From: Cunninghamia lanceolata
Taxonomy: Eukaryota > Streptophyta > Pinopsida > Cupressales > Cupressaceae
Reading direction: 5' to 3'
Length of the DNA stretch: 64,000 nt
NCBI GenBank assembly: GCA_027924645.1
Contig: BSBN01001687.1
Location: 6,510,001-6,574,000, forward strand
The notes beneath the pieces are model-generated. The model had not been told where the DNA came from, made no database searches, and saw only the letters and a list, made by a program, of their open reading frames with translations. A program made the translations under genes and the position numbers. Every line of letters begins with the position of its first letter. Position 1 is the stretch's first letter. Below are positions 46,144 to 56,489 of the stretch, one piece after another.

Positions 46144-46613
46144 ATGGTGTTGCTGTTATATATATTATTCCTTTTCTTATTATTGCTGATCTGATCAATC
46201 TCCCTTAGTGATATGATTCCTTAATGATCCTTACCAATGCCACAATTCCCCTTTTTATATTTTCTTTTGAAGGAGTCACATCCCTTCAACATAGTTGTTG
46301 CCCTCTAAGAGATGCAACTCTTCAAATAATGCAACCGCTGCCCCTTTTGATAATGTAAAGTTTAATTAATTTTATTTTAACTTAATTACTTCTTCAATTG
46401 TCGCTGCCAAATATAATGGTTTTATTCCTTTATTATAATGCCATGCATTTTATGTGTTGCGATCCCTTTTTGGGATTTAGTTAATCAATTTGTCTTTTTC
46501 AATCTGTCTTTTTCTGTTTTTGCCTTTTTTTGTCTTGCTAATTAATTTGTCTTTTTTTTTTTTTTTTTGTAAATAGGCACCTCCCTTATAATAGTTTTGG
46601 CGGGATTATGGCA
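46144..46613 (-). mobile_element. 3' LTR (truncated) of a Ty3 gag-protease element
   Basis: It matches 48677-49152 nearly base for base, including 'atggtgttgctgttatata', 'aagtttaattaattttatt' and 'gttttggcgggattatg'. It begins TGCCATAATCCC on the minus strand and lacks the last ~243 bp present in the other LTR. Confidence 0.9.
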
Positions 46614-48384
46614 GTCCGCCCTTCCCACGATTGCTTTTCCTCAAGCAACTTTCGGTTGGGCGATAAAAAAAATTGTCTACCCCATCCCTTTGGATGACAC
46701 AACCCTTGGAGATCCATTCGATATACCTTGTAGAATTATTTCCTTGCCATTGTATTGGAAACATAGTTCCATAGTTTGAAAATCTTGATAATATCTACCC
46801 AAAGAATGTAACCGTTGAATGCCCAAAACCACATCCTAATCGCCTATGTTTACCACATAGAAATCTTCACATATTTGATGTCTACCCAAGGTACTGCTTA
46901 GTTGCGGAATTCTTTGTGTGCAAGGGGTAGTGAATCCATCTGCCATGACTAGCTTGAACCCTTCAAAGTCTTCAGCTTTTAATTTCATCCTTATTACTAG
47001 TCCTTCATCAATAAAGTTATGTGTAGCACCGCTATCGACTAATACGGTTACCTTTTGACCTTGTAACACACTACAAATCCCAAATGGGTAGTATTTGGGT
47101 GCCCCTGAAAGTGTGGCCAGTGTACCACTTGCAAACTCTTCATCTTGTTTCCATTTCTTCCTTTCAGGTTCTAATTCTTCTTTCTCCCATTCCTCATCTG
47201 TCATGGTTTTTAGGTTATGTACTTGTCCTCTTTTTGCACATCGATGACCCAGCTCCCATTTTTCTTTACATCTGAAACACATCCCCTTCCTTATAAGTTC
47301 ATTCTCGGTTCCTTCTGTTATGTTGGATTTAGGAGACCATGCCTTAGTTTGGGGAAATGGTTCCTCATGTTGCTCAATTGGTGCATTCTTGGAGTATGTC
47401 TTGTTCCTAATTGTTGAAACTTCTAACCTCAATGCCTTCTTTATTGCATCTTGGAGAGATGGTGGATCAAGAGCGCCCACCAAGCCACAGAGTGACTCCA
47501 TCAATCCTTCGATAATATGTAAGTGAGCCTTCCTTCATCAATACCTGGCACCATAACTAAAATTCTTTGGAACTCTGCTACATAATCTTCTCCGGATCCT
47601 CGTTTTAATTGTGCTAATTCTTTGAAATGCCTTTGGGGATGTTTTTGATCAAATCAATTTATGAGTCTGTGTAAATTCGTCATATGTTACAACATTTTGG
47701 TGTCCCTGTGTGACAATCCCGTGATGCCACCATTCGTGTGCATTCCCTTGTAAGTGTAGAATGGCAATTTTAAGAGCATCCTCCTCGGTCATGGGGCTAA
47801 GAGAAAAGTATGTGTCAAGCTTCTGGGTCCATGCTCATGCTGTGACTTTTCCCGAGCCATCAAAATTTGGAGGGTTTATCATACTTACTTTTTTTTTTAT
47901 AAGTGTTTGTTCGGTTGCTTTTTTTCTTTTCTTGATGTATTTCTTGTTCTTACATCACAATATTCTCTAAATGGAATATGTTTTCTAAGTTCGGGATCAA
48001 TTTTGGAATAGGCTTCTACCAATTCCTCAATGTCATTTGTTGTTATGGGTTCTTCTTCTTCTCTTGCCTGCTCCTCACTAGGCAAGAATGTAGATCATGT
48101 TGCTCTAGGTGTTGATCCTAAAGGAGTTCTATTATTTTCAGAATGATTGGATTTACATCTCTCCCATTGATTTGGGTAGGTTTATTGATTGTATTATTTA
48201 TGTTTTGTAGTGTTTGGAGAAGCAATTGCGATGTCTTCCATTGTTGCTCCATAAAAGTCCTCAATTCGTTTCCTAGGTTAAACTCATAATCACCCATTTT
48301 ACTACTATTACTTTTCCTGCTACTTGCTTCTAATTTTCTTCTTTCCCTATTTAAGGCCCGTTGAGATCTTTGGCTTACTTGCAT
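46614..48384 (-). pseudogene. Ty3/gypsy gag-protease polyprotein remnant, no RT or integrase
   Basis: Minus-strand order from 48384: an N-terminal frame (48384-48118), an acidic segment (48085-47897), a decayed capsid region, then an open 222-codon frame (47504-46836). That frame holds a nucleocapsid knuckle GMCFRCKEKWELGHRC, of the CxxC...GHxC form seen in plant chromoviruses, and a retropepsin with VLVDSGATHNFID and LVMADGFTTPCTQRIPQL. A TAG ends the frame at 46836, and protease-like sequence (DVVLGIQRLHSLG) continues past it. The frame then meets the 3' LTR at 46613 with RT, RNase H and integrase all absent. It is a deletion derivative that could move only with help in trans, if at all. 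Confidence 0.88.
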
Positions 48385-48419
48385 ACACTATCTTTGATCC
48401 GTAGGCTAGCAGGATCAAA

Positions 48420-48431
48420 GCTCTGATACCA
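48420..48431 (-). promoter_or_regulatory. Primer-binding site (initiator Met tRNA type)
   Basis: The minus strand reads TGGTATCAGAGC exactly, two bases after the LTR end ...GGGACATTACA. It is the standard plant LTR-retrotransposon PBS core and fixes this element's orientation as minus. Confidence 0.93.
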
Positions 48432-48433
48432 CT

Positions 48434-49152
48434 TGTAATGTCCCTTTTTGGATTATTCCTGATTTCTATGCCTCTTGATGGATTGACAAGTTCAGTCCAA
48501 AGACTGCAATATATCCTTCTTGCTGATGCACTGCTGTAATATGGATATTTATATCTGAATACAGATATATCTCTTTTCTTATTATTACTTTGATGAATTT
48601 CTGGCTTGATCGCTGATGGATTCTTTTATTTCTTTCTTCCAATGAAGACTGTTTGTTTCCTCGTTGATATCTCTTGATGGTGTTGCTGTTATATATATTA
48701 TTCCTTTTCTTATTATTGCTGATCTGATCGATCTCCCTCAGTGATATGATTTCTTAATGATCCTTGCCAATGCCACGATTCCCCTTTTTATATTTTCTTT
48801 TGAAGGAGTCACATCCCTTCAACACAGCTGCTGCCCTCTAAGAGATGCAACTCTTCAAATAATGCAACCGCTGCCCCTTCCGATAATGTAAAGTTTAATT
48901 AATTTTATTTTAACTTAATTACTTCTTCAACTGTCGCTGCCAAATATAATGGTTTTAATCCTTTATTATAATGCCATGCATTTTATGTGCTGCGATCCCT
49001 TTTTGGGATTTAGTTAATCAATTTGTTTTCTTCAATCTTTGAATTTGTCTTTTTCTGTTTTTGTCTTTTTCTATCTTGCTAATTAATTTGTCTTTTTCTT
49101 TTTATTTGTAAATAGATGCCTCCCTTATAATAGTTTTGGCGGGATTATGACA
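48434..49152 (-). mobile_element. 5' LTR of the gag-protease element
   Basis: It is 719 bp, TGTCATAATCCC at the right edge (minus-strand start) and ...GGGACATTACA at the left edge. The PBS follows immediately, and 48677-49152 is repeated at 46144-46613. TG...CA termini. Confidence 0.9.
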
Positions 49153-49874
49153 TTCCTGAAAGGTTCTAAAGTGTCGAAAAGTAAAAAATTAAAATTTTAA
49201 AGTGTTGTAAAAGCTGTAAAATGCGCTTTTTCACGTGTGGAGTGTAGAAACGCGCCTACATACCTACTAGTATGCTGTTAATGCCTAGCTGAGCAGATTG
49301 AGGGTGGACAAGGCATTGAATGCAAAATGTACATGTTGGTAGATGAATTTCTAGTGCCCTAGGACTGTTGCAGGTCCTTTTTTGATCAAACCAATGTACA
49401 AAGGCACAAGCAAATACTCCAAATCCGTAGGTTTTTAGGTAGAACACACATGGACGTGATGCAACATTTATGGTCGCTTTGCAGACTTGTTGACCACAAA
49501 AACCCCTGCATCGAAGCTGCTGTAGGTGATGATGTATATACATGTTTGAAAGATGTATTTGTGGTTGGTCATTGAACCAATTTTTGGACTGAAGCGCAAC
49601 AGTGTTCTAGGGCATCAAATGATGTAGTTTGGTTTGTAAAGGGAAAAAGTGCATTGTGTTGAACATATGAATGTTATTTTAGAGACAAATGCATGTAATG
49701 GTATGTCTCCAGGGCAGTTTGTAAATATCTAGGAGGGTGTTTGAACCTAGTTGCTCATCCTCTCTTGCCACATTTTCTGGTATGAATGTAATAGAGGTTA
49801 GAGGAATGTGTGACAACATTTTAATTCATTGTAAAGCTTTTGTGATGCTCTTTCTTTCTGTTCATGTGGGTTTT
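49153..49874. other. Unassigned DNA between the gag-protease element and the hAT-like element
   Basis: I see no recognisable gene. A minus-strand frame at 49543-49256 has no known domain. Confidence 0.4.
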
Positions 49875-50731
49875 GTATTATTCTATGCTCCCACAAGTTT
49901 CGGGGACGGGGACGGGGGGACGAGTTTCGGGGATGACATTTTTTTTGGCCATTTTTTAGGGGACGGCTACTAAAAAATAAGTTTTTTTTTTAAATATAGG
50001 GAAATTTCAAATATTTATATGATAACATTGATAAGGCATTCATTATAGAAATTATAGAACCTTAAAAAATGAATACATAGCAATAACATTACACTTGAAC
50101 TTAGGTTTCAACTTGTCACATGAGAATTGGCAAACAAATAAACAAAATTTAATTATTTTCAATGACAATCTGCATATATATTATATCAAAATTACATCAA
50201 AATGCCCAATGGCTGCAAGTTTGAACAACAAAATGACAAAAACATAGAGAATATATGGCTGTCCCCAATCAGCCTCTCCTAAAACTGTTGTTAACCTTTT
50301 CAAACTGCTGTTGCTCCTCTTTCTCCTTTCAAACTGTTGTTCACCAATGCAAAATGTGAAAATGAGTTATGTTTTTTTTTCTTTTTGGTTGATATGATCT
50401 CTATTTTAGGTTTAGGGTATGTTTAAAGGGATGTGGGGGTCCTTGTGGGCCCCCCATCCCTTTTTTTAATTTAAAAAAATGTGTTTTTTTTAAAATCTGT
50501 TGCAAAAGTATTCGGGGACGCAGGGGATGGCTAGCCGTCCTTGGGACGGTTAGGGGACATCCCGGCCGTCCCAGGGACGGTTGCATCCCCGAATTTTTAG
50601 GGGACATCCTGGGGGAAGGGGGGACGGGTAGGGGATGTTTCCTACCTGTCCCCGCGTCTCCGAAACGTCCCCGATACGGGGAGGGGGGCTCTGGGGCAGG
50701 GGACGCGTCCCCGTGGAGCACAGGTATTATT
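49875..50731. mobile_element. hAT-like non-autonomous DNA transposon with 8-bp target duplication
   Basis: The 8-bp direct repeat GTATTATT flanks the element at 49875-49882 and 50724-50731. The element (49883-50723, 841 bp) starts CTATGCTCCCAC, and its reverse complement starts CTGTGCTCCACG, imperfect terminal inverted repeats. An 8-bp duplication is the hallmark of hAT transposition. There is no transposase, so any movement would need an enzyme encoded elsewhere. Both ends are very rich in GGGGACG words (49901-49925, 50510-50720), giving G-quadruplex potential on the plus strand. The middle is AT-rich. The minus-strand frame 50721-50401 is a low-complexity artefact. Confidence 0.8.
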
Positions 50732-51469
50732 GCTGAGATTCCTAAGAATGTCCATTACTTGAGATGACATATATGCATTGTATGATTATGCACAATAAAC
50801 TCCTTTTATGTTTTCATTTCTGCATCTTTTTCCTCTTTGCAAATCCATGACTCAGTTGCCCAATGGAGTAGGCATCGGTATGATTGGTGAAGGGCCAGCA
50901 CTTTCAAATTTATAAATCTCTCTCTCATTAGCTGTAGGAGTAGGTTTAGGTTCTGCCATGCTTGCATGATTCAGCATTATAAACTTAGTCACATTTTATG
51001 TATCTTGAAAGTGAACATTGTAAGAGAATCATGCATGTGTGTTTTCCTCTTGTCCTTGTCTATGCAATGTTAAGTGGATTCATCTGTCGGGGAAACACAA
51101 TATTGCTGTCATCTTTGGATGCAGGGCAAGAGTGAAATTTTCATCTACTTATCAAAGGTCTGATAGGTCTGTATGTAGCGAGTGCCGACATGAATTTAGT
51201 GACCATTATGGGGGTTCATAGCACATTGAGTATGGCTACTTAAGGACTTAGTGTCTAAGTTTTTTTCTTCTGTTGTTAACACCTTAGGGAACACCCCCCT
51301 TGGCCTTGCGGAGCCAAAAGATGAAGGTGAGTTTACCCACTCACAGCAAGTGGTCCATTCATGCTACTGTTTGATCATAAGCCTTACCCATTGCCTAAGC
51401 ACGACATATCCCTGGCCTTAGGTTTTGGTGTTGAGTCTTTAGGATTGGTGGAACTACATGTTTGAGCAC
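50732..51469. other. Unassigned DNA
   Basis: No gene is recognised. The frame 51039-51221 (+) has scattered cysteines but no pattern I can name. DUF4283-type coding DNA on the minus strand begins immediately to the right. Confidence 0.4.
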
Positions 51470-51814
51470 TAACAACGCCTACAATGAAATGAAAGATTTT
51501 CATAATCCAAGACCTGCTCTAGATTCTTTCCCCAACTTTCAGCCGAACTTCATTTGACATGCCTTTGGATATATCCAGCTCCATTTGTATCCTTGCAAAA
51601 GTCAAATGAATTAAACCATTTGTTTTCGGATCAATTGCCAAAATCTGCCCTAGCAAATTACCTATCCCTTGAAAACAAGCATCCACCCAAAATTGGAGTG
51701 GAAGATAAGGCAGCCTAACCCAAACCAGCATAATCAAGAAAGATTTAGTCATTGGATTAAACTCTAGAAACCATGGCTTTAACAAAAGCATTGACTTATC
51801 CCAAATCCACGACC
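51470..51814 (-). pseudogene. DUF4283-type retroelement ORF, downstream half (interrupted by element A1)
   Basis: The minus strand from 51814 reads SWIWDKSMLLLKPWFLEFNP, VWVRLPYLPLQFW, GNLLGQILAIDPKTNG and FARIQMELDIS, the standard order of the DUF4283 module of plant LINE ORF1-like proteins. A frameshift near 51519 is followed by LDYENLSFHCRRC, the usual start of the adjoining zinc-binding region. The upstream half is at 62664-62870. The CGACC at 51810-51814 is one copy of the target duplication made by element A1. Confidence 0.85.
51810..51814. repeat. Left target-site duplication (CGACC) of element A1
   Basis: CGACC directly precedes TGTTGATG (51815) and recurs directly after CACAACA at 62659-62663. 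Removing 51815-62658 and one CGACC rejoins the DUF4283 frame without a shift. Confidence 0.93.
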
Positions 51815-52815
51815 TGTTGATGATTGTTTTTGGACAAGTCAACAATTAGAGTAAAATACTGAGTATCTGACTCCCTCTTGAGCAAAGCCTCTCGAATGCT
51901 GAACTAGGTGATCAAACGAGATGACTCCAAGGTTCCTTCTGATGGTTTCGGTAAGAGACAGCTCAGCGACTAAGTATGATTTTGCTGTTTACACACAAAG
52001 GGACTTACGCAATTGTTCAAGTAACTGATTATTTCAATGATTATGGAAGCGGATACTAGAGGATCTAAGTACTGCAATCGATGGCGTATGATTTAGCAAT
52101 TGAGATTTTGATCCTAATTCTAACTGAATGATAAAAAAGGACAAAAGGGATAAGGTTTAGAAACACTAATCTAATCCTAAATGCAAGGATGTTTACTACT
52201 TGAAGTGAAATCGAACCAGATCCTGTTTCGCCAAGATAAAACAACTACACAAGATAGGTGCAATCTTCAAAGGTGTACAAGATGTTTAAATCAGTTATGC
52301 TCATAAAAGATTCAACAAGCATAAAGATCAAATTGACGTTCAATTGTTCAGACTAACCATGCACTGCAATCCACAAGCCGTAGACTACAAATGGTATGAA
52401 CTTACTGATTTCACCACAAAGCAATAAAGAAACCTTTCATTAACTAACATAAACTTAAAGAAAACTTATAACTTAATGTTTGTTTGAAAATTGAAACCAT
52501 GCAACACTCGGAAACATAAATAGAATCACCAAAGCAATGAATCTTTTATTATCTCAGAGAGCTCTTGCAACAATTTCAGAATTTCCAACCCCCCTCAAAT
52601 GAAAGCAATGGGAGCCCTTTTATAGACCTCAAAGGAAAGAAGGGTCAAGATCGATCGGCCGAATTAGCGGACCAAATCAAGCCACATCACAAGTAGTTGT
52701 AACAAACTATCCTTTATTAAATGAAGGAGGCTCACTTTATTAAATGAAAGAAGCTATGAAGGAGGGAACAAAGGCATGCTTTCCAAGAAGATAAGGAAGC
52801 CACATCATGTGCCTT

Positions 52816-54888
52816 TTATGTAGTACTATGAGATACAATGAATCTAGACACAACTTGAACAATATCCTCCATTGGTACACTTGTCGCTGCATTAATGGAT
52901 CCTTCTGCCAGTGCCACATTTGACTCATAGACGCCAAGTGTCTTCTCCCAGTCATTTATCCAAGACTTATTTTCTCCAAGACGATATGCAAGTGTGAATA
53001 TACTATCCAGCTGACCCTCATCAAGTCCATCATACTGAAAGTAGAATGCCTTAACTTGTTGCTTCATGTTTTCAATAGTAACATTTCCATAAGGATTACA
53101 TATTGTTGTCAAAGCAGTGTATATATGATTCTCTGTTCTTAGAAGAACACTTCTTATTCTGGACATATCTGCTTCAATTTTATCAACCAGTTGCCCCTTG
53201 TTGTGAAAGGAGAAATACCAAGTGATGAAGTCATGTGGAGTATCTCTATCAATCACTTTATCATGAATTAGATCCTCTAATGGAGCTTCCATTAAACTCT
53301 TGAGCTGTGGCATGTATTGCTCCTTGACCGGTTTGAATTCAGCACAAGTTCTTAACAAAGCTTGAACTCGATCCTGAAGATTAATGACTCTACCATACAC
53401 TTGCACAATTTCTTCAAGGTGAGTATATGCCTTGTCTTCTGTCTTTTCTATCCATCCTTTCATCATCTGAGATGAAGTTCTCATGTTTTCAACTTGGGAT
53501 ACTGTTTCTTTTGGAAGAATAGACGGAGGAATTGGAGTAGCTTCCTTCTGTTGGATAGGTTGCATGAATTGCTGAATGTAGTGCTTCAATGTATTAAAAT
53601 CTTGTTCAACCTTTAACCTTGCTTCTCTTTCTTGCTTCAACATGCTTCTTACACTATTCACTGACTCTTGTAGTTCCTCTTCTACCTGTTCCCTTGTGAT
53701 TGGACCCATGCCAATAGTAGTCATATTGTAATCCTCAGGTGCCATATTTTCTAACTCCTTGTCAATTCTAGGAACAGCTATATGTACCTCTCTATTTCCA
53801 GCAGAATCTTGAGTGATTTTGGAAAAGACTGTTGCTTTCTTCTTCTGATTACCCTTCTGTGCATTTACAAGTAATTCCTCAACTGGAGCAGGCTGATAAG
53901 TTTCTACAATTGTACTTTCCTCAATCCTTTGCCTCAACCAAGGTGGAAAAGCAGAAAGATCTTGCTGTCTTTGAACTTGACTGTGTTGTACACGAGCTAC
54001 TTCCTCATCAGATTCTGCTTGACCTACTTCATCTTGATCAAGATCATCATTTTCCTCCATTATGACAGTGGGACTTGACTGAATCTCCTCGGATGGAATC
54101 AAGGCAACTTCTTCTATAACTTCTATCTCTTGTATTGGATTCTGAACAACTGAAGCATCCTCTTGTGGATTAGATGAAGTAGATAGATTATTCTTCTTTT
54201 GAGGTCTCCGGCTTGATTCTCCTTGATCTTGACTAGGTCTTTTCCTTTTTCTCGCTGGATTATCACTTTGATCATTTCCACTGTGTTGTGGTTTGCTATG
54301 TGTACTATGCTGTCCTGGTTCTCCTTCATCCATCTTATTGTAAGTAAGAACTCGGCCTTCATCATTCATCTCTTGCAGTAGTAGATTTATACATACTTGT
54401 GTCATGGCTAAGACTGACTTTATCAATTCATCTTCGGACACACCCTTTTTTGACCAATCAACTATATAAGGCAAATCCTTTATCTTATCAAATTCATCTA
54501 TTAACATAGTATCATCTTCAGTGAACTGGTCTGGAATCCTGAATACTTTGGAAGCTCTAACTAAATCCCAGGTGAGTCTCGAACTTTGAAGTGTTCGGAG
54601 GTCATCTTCATCTTGGGCACTGGCCCAATGGTCTTCCAACTGCTTGACATGCTTAAATTCTCTGTTATATTTCCAGCAAACTTGAAAATGATCAAAGTTA
54701 AGCCTCTTGGTGCCATGAGTTTGCAAATGATATGCCTGTAGCTCTATCTCAGAATATTCAGCTGCTGACAATGATGGACACTCCAGATTTTGTCCAAGAA
54801 GAAGTGGAAACTGGATCCCTCCTTTCTTCTTCAACTTTTGCAACCTGATGAGTTCTAGGAGTTGCCTTGTAACCTCTAACATTACCAT
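52816..54888 (-). CDS. C-terminal part of the long LTR-borne reading frame (690 codons)
   Basis: The open frame has no domain I can name. Visible features, numbered from its own Met: residues 1-180 mixed and possibly folded (Trp-, Leu- and His-rich). A basic, nuclear-localisation-like cluster (RKRKRPSQ...SRRPQKK) is at about 213-232. An acidic, Gln-rich low-complexity part follows, then a heptad-like helical segment (VEEELQESVNSVRSMLKQER), then a Leu-rich C-terminal domain. It lies in frame with 55938-54976 across a single TAG and 29 codons that read sensibly without an internal Met. So this Met is probably not the true start, and the two parts are one 1,040-codon gene. The length and openness of the frame argue for past selection. 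Likely an element-encoded accessory protein; its function is unknown. Confidence 0.6.
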   Translation of the reverse strand: MVMLEVTRQLLELIRLQKLKKKGGIQFPLLLGQNLECPSLSAAEYSEIELQAYHLQTHGTKRLNFDHFQVCWKYNREFKHVKQLEDHWASAQDEDDLRTLQSSRLTWDLVRASKVFRIPDQFTEDDTMLIDEFDKIKDLPYIVDWSKKGVSEDELIKSVLAMTQVCINLLLQEMNDEGRVLTYNKMDEGEPGQHSTHSKPQHSGNDQSDNPARKRKRPSQDQGESSRRPQKKNNLSTSSNPQEDASVVQNPIQEIEVIEEVALIPSEEIQSSPTVIMEENDDLDQDEVGQAESDEEVARVQHSQVQRQQDLSAFPPWLRQRIEESTIVETYQPAPVEELLVNAQKGNQKKKATVFSKITQDSAGNREVHIAVPRIDKELENMAPEDYNMTTIGMGPITREQVEEELQESVNSVRSMLKQEREARLKVEQDFNTLKHYIQQFMQPIQQKEATPIPPSILPKETVSQVENMRTSSQMMKGWIEKTEDKAYTHLEEIVQVYGRVINLQDRVQALLRTCAEFKPVKEQYMPQLKSLMEAPLEDLIHDKVIDRDTPHDFITWYFSFHNKGQLVDKIEADMSRIRSVLLRTENHIYTALTTICNPYGNVTIENMKQQVKAFYFQYDGLDEGQLDSIFTLAYRLGENKSWINDWEKTLGVYESNVALAEGSINAATSVPMEDIVQVVSRFIVSHSTT

Positions 54889-54975
54889 CCTGTTGGTTGG
54901 ATATCTTGGTAATCTATATGGATATGACGTAAACCCTTGGATCCTTAGGTAAGTGTACCTTTCATGTTGAGTATA

Positions 54976-55938
54976 CTAGTGTCCATATGCTGAAATGAAC
55001 TCTCTCGCTGCATTTGACAACCTTTTATGAAATTCTCCTCTAAGTTTCTTCATAATGAACATAGCAAACGCATCATTGAATCTTGTATAATGATTGATAC
55101 TCTTGAGGTGCAACTGAGGATAACACTGATGCGATAGGTACTTATTAGGCCCAATGCCAACTTCTCCTCTTTTGGTCAAACCTGAATAGACTTCATTTCT
55201 TGCGAGAAGGTATACCACATAGGAACTCATATAACAAGTCTTGGTCTTAGCAAAATTGATGAACTGCTCATGTATACACTGACTGATAAGTCCAGCCCAA
55301 TCAATCATCTTCCCTTTGAGAACTGACTTGATGAAAGAGTACATCCAAGGCTGAAAGGTAGCAGATTGCGGCATTCCTGTCATTCTATTTAGAAACATAA
55401 TCAAGTATCCAATTTCGGGATGAAAATCTGACTTGTGAAACTGCGGAGGATTATTCATATTGAACTTCATAGTTGGATTGGCCATCCATTCTCTCCTTAT
55501 TTCCTGCAACTTTGTCTTTGAATCAACATCGTATTCCTGCTGACCTTGTTGTATCGAGATACTGATCATTCTCTCCCTAGTTGGAATGTTGAAAGTTTCT
55601 TCAACTGCCTCCTTTTGCAAATAGGCTAATATTGTTCCATCTTTGGCTGTAATTTGTCTTGTATCTACATCATACTTCTTGACGCATTCGATGATCATCT
55701 CTGGACACGGCAAAGCTAGCGGAAAACAAGCAGCTTCAATGGCTCCACTCCTCATGATGGCTCGAGCAAGACTACCTCCGTTGGGTTCCTCAAGGACTGA
55801 CTTGATATCTTCTAAGTTGCTGTTGCCCATATTCGTGTCTCCTACATTTGTCCACCTTGAAACGAGCTTTGATTCAGGAATTTTCCCCTTAGCATCCATC
55901 CGGATCTTCGCTTGTCGCTCCTTGGAAGTCATTGCCAT
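54976..55938 (-). CDS. N-terminal part of the long LTR-borne reading frame (320 codons)
   Basis: It begins MAMTSKERQAKIRMDAKGK at 55938 and ends at a TAG (54976-54978). Its middle (AYLQKEAVEETFNIPTRER, then QPWMYSFIKSVLKGKMIDWA, then MSSYVVYLLARNEVYSG) has the feel of the helical domain found in plant transposon-associated 'mobile domain' proteins. I cannot place it firmly in any family, and no catalytic motif is evident. It is not a capsid, protease, RT or integrase. The TAG is followed in frame by 29 open codons and the next Met, so it is probably a nonsense mutation (CAG to TAG is a common methylated-cytosine change), less likely a readthrough site. Confidence 0.6.
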   Translation of the reverse strand: MAMTSKERQAKIRMDAKGKIPESKLVSRWTNVGDTNMGNSNLEDIKSVLEEPNGGSLARAIMRSGAIEAACFPLALPCPEMIIECVKKYDVDTRQITAKDGTILAYLQKEAVEETFNIPTRERMISISIQQGQQEYDVDSKTKLQEIRREWMANPTMKFNMNNPPQFHKSDFHPEIGYLIMFLNRMTGMPQSATFQPWMYSFIKSVLKGKMIDWAGLISQCIHEQFINFAKTKTCYMSSYVVYLLARNEVYSGLTKRGEVGIGPNKYLSHQCYPQLHLKSINHYTRFNDAFAMFIMKKLRGEFHKRLSNAAREFISAYGH

Positions 55939-56489
55939 GATCCTGCAAACCTGACGCGAATAAGTAATTGCAAACTAGACTCTACTTCAGCTACTTTAAT
56001 GCATTAAATTATGAAGTTTTCCCTTTATAATTATAAAATATTACTATCTAGACTCAAGGAATCTATCAAAATCCACTTATCCTTCTTAAATTTTACCAAT
56101 ACTTGAACAATTTTGGTGCATCTAATGAAGTGAAAAGAAGAAAATCAGATCAGAGAAAATTCAGATCAGACTTACTTGATAAGCTGCCTTAAATTTGATA
56201 CCTTGAAATTTGATCCAACACTTGCTTGGATTAACAAAATCAAATTTGTACTCTTATAAAACCTTCTTGTTGCTGCTCCTTGAAGACAAATTTGATCTTT
56301 GAAAATGATAAAAATGAAAAGGAGAGGAGGTATATATATATAATTTGTCTTTAAAACTCTTCCTCAAACCTAGGCCGACCCCTTTTAATATAGTGAAAAT
56401 CATTTAATTTTGATTGCTTTTTATTTAATAATGCAATTTCCACATTTTTCAAGGCAAAAACAATTAAATGTTTATAAACTTTTCCTTTG
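55939..56489. other. AT-rich LTR segment upstream of the long reading frame
   Basis: This is the 5' side of the minus-strand frame, so any promoter and untranslated leader for it would be here. It is AT-rich with 'tatatatata' at about 56333-56342. A real TATA box cannot be distinguished from base composition. No gene is seen. Confidence 0.4.

Noticed and set aside
50401..50721. 106-codon minus-strand frame with Pro/Gly-rich product
   Set aside because: It lies within the G-rich end of the hAT-like element and is a by-product of the GGGGACG repeats.
51039..51221. Cysteine-containing frame as a zinc-finger exon
   Set aside because: The cysteine spacing fits no family I know, and there is no supporting splice context.
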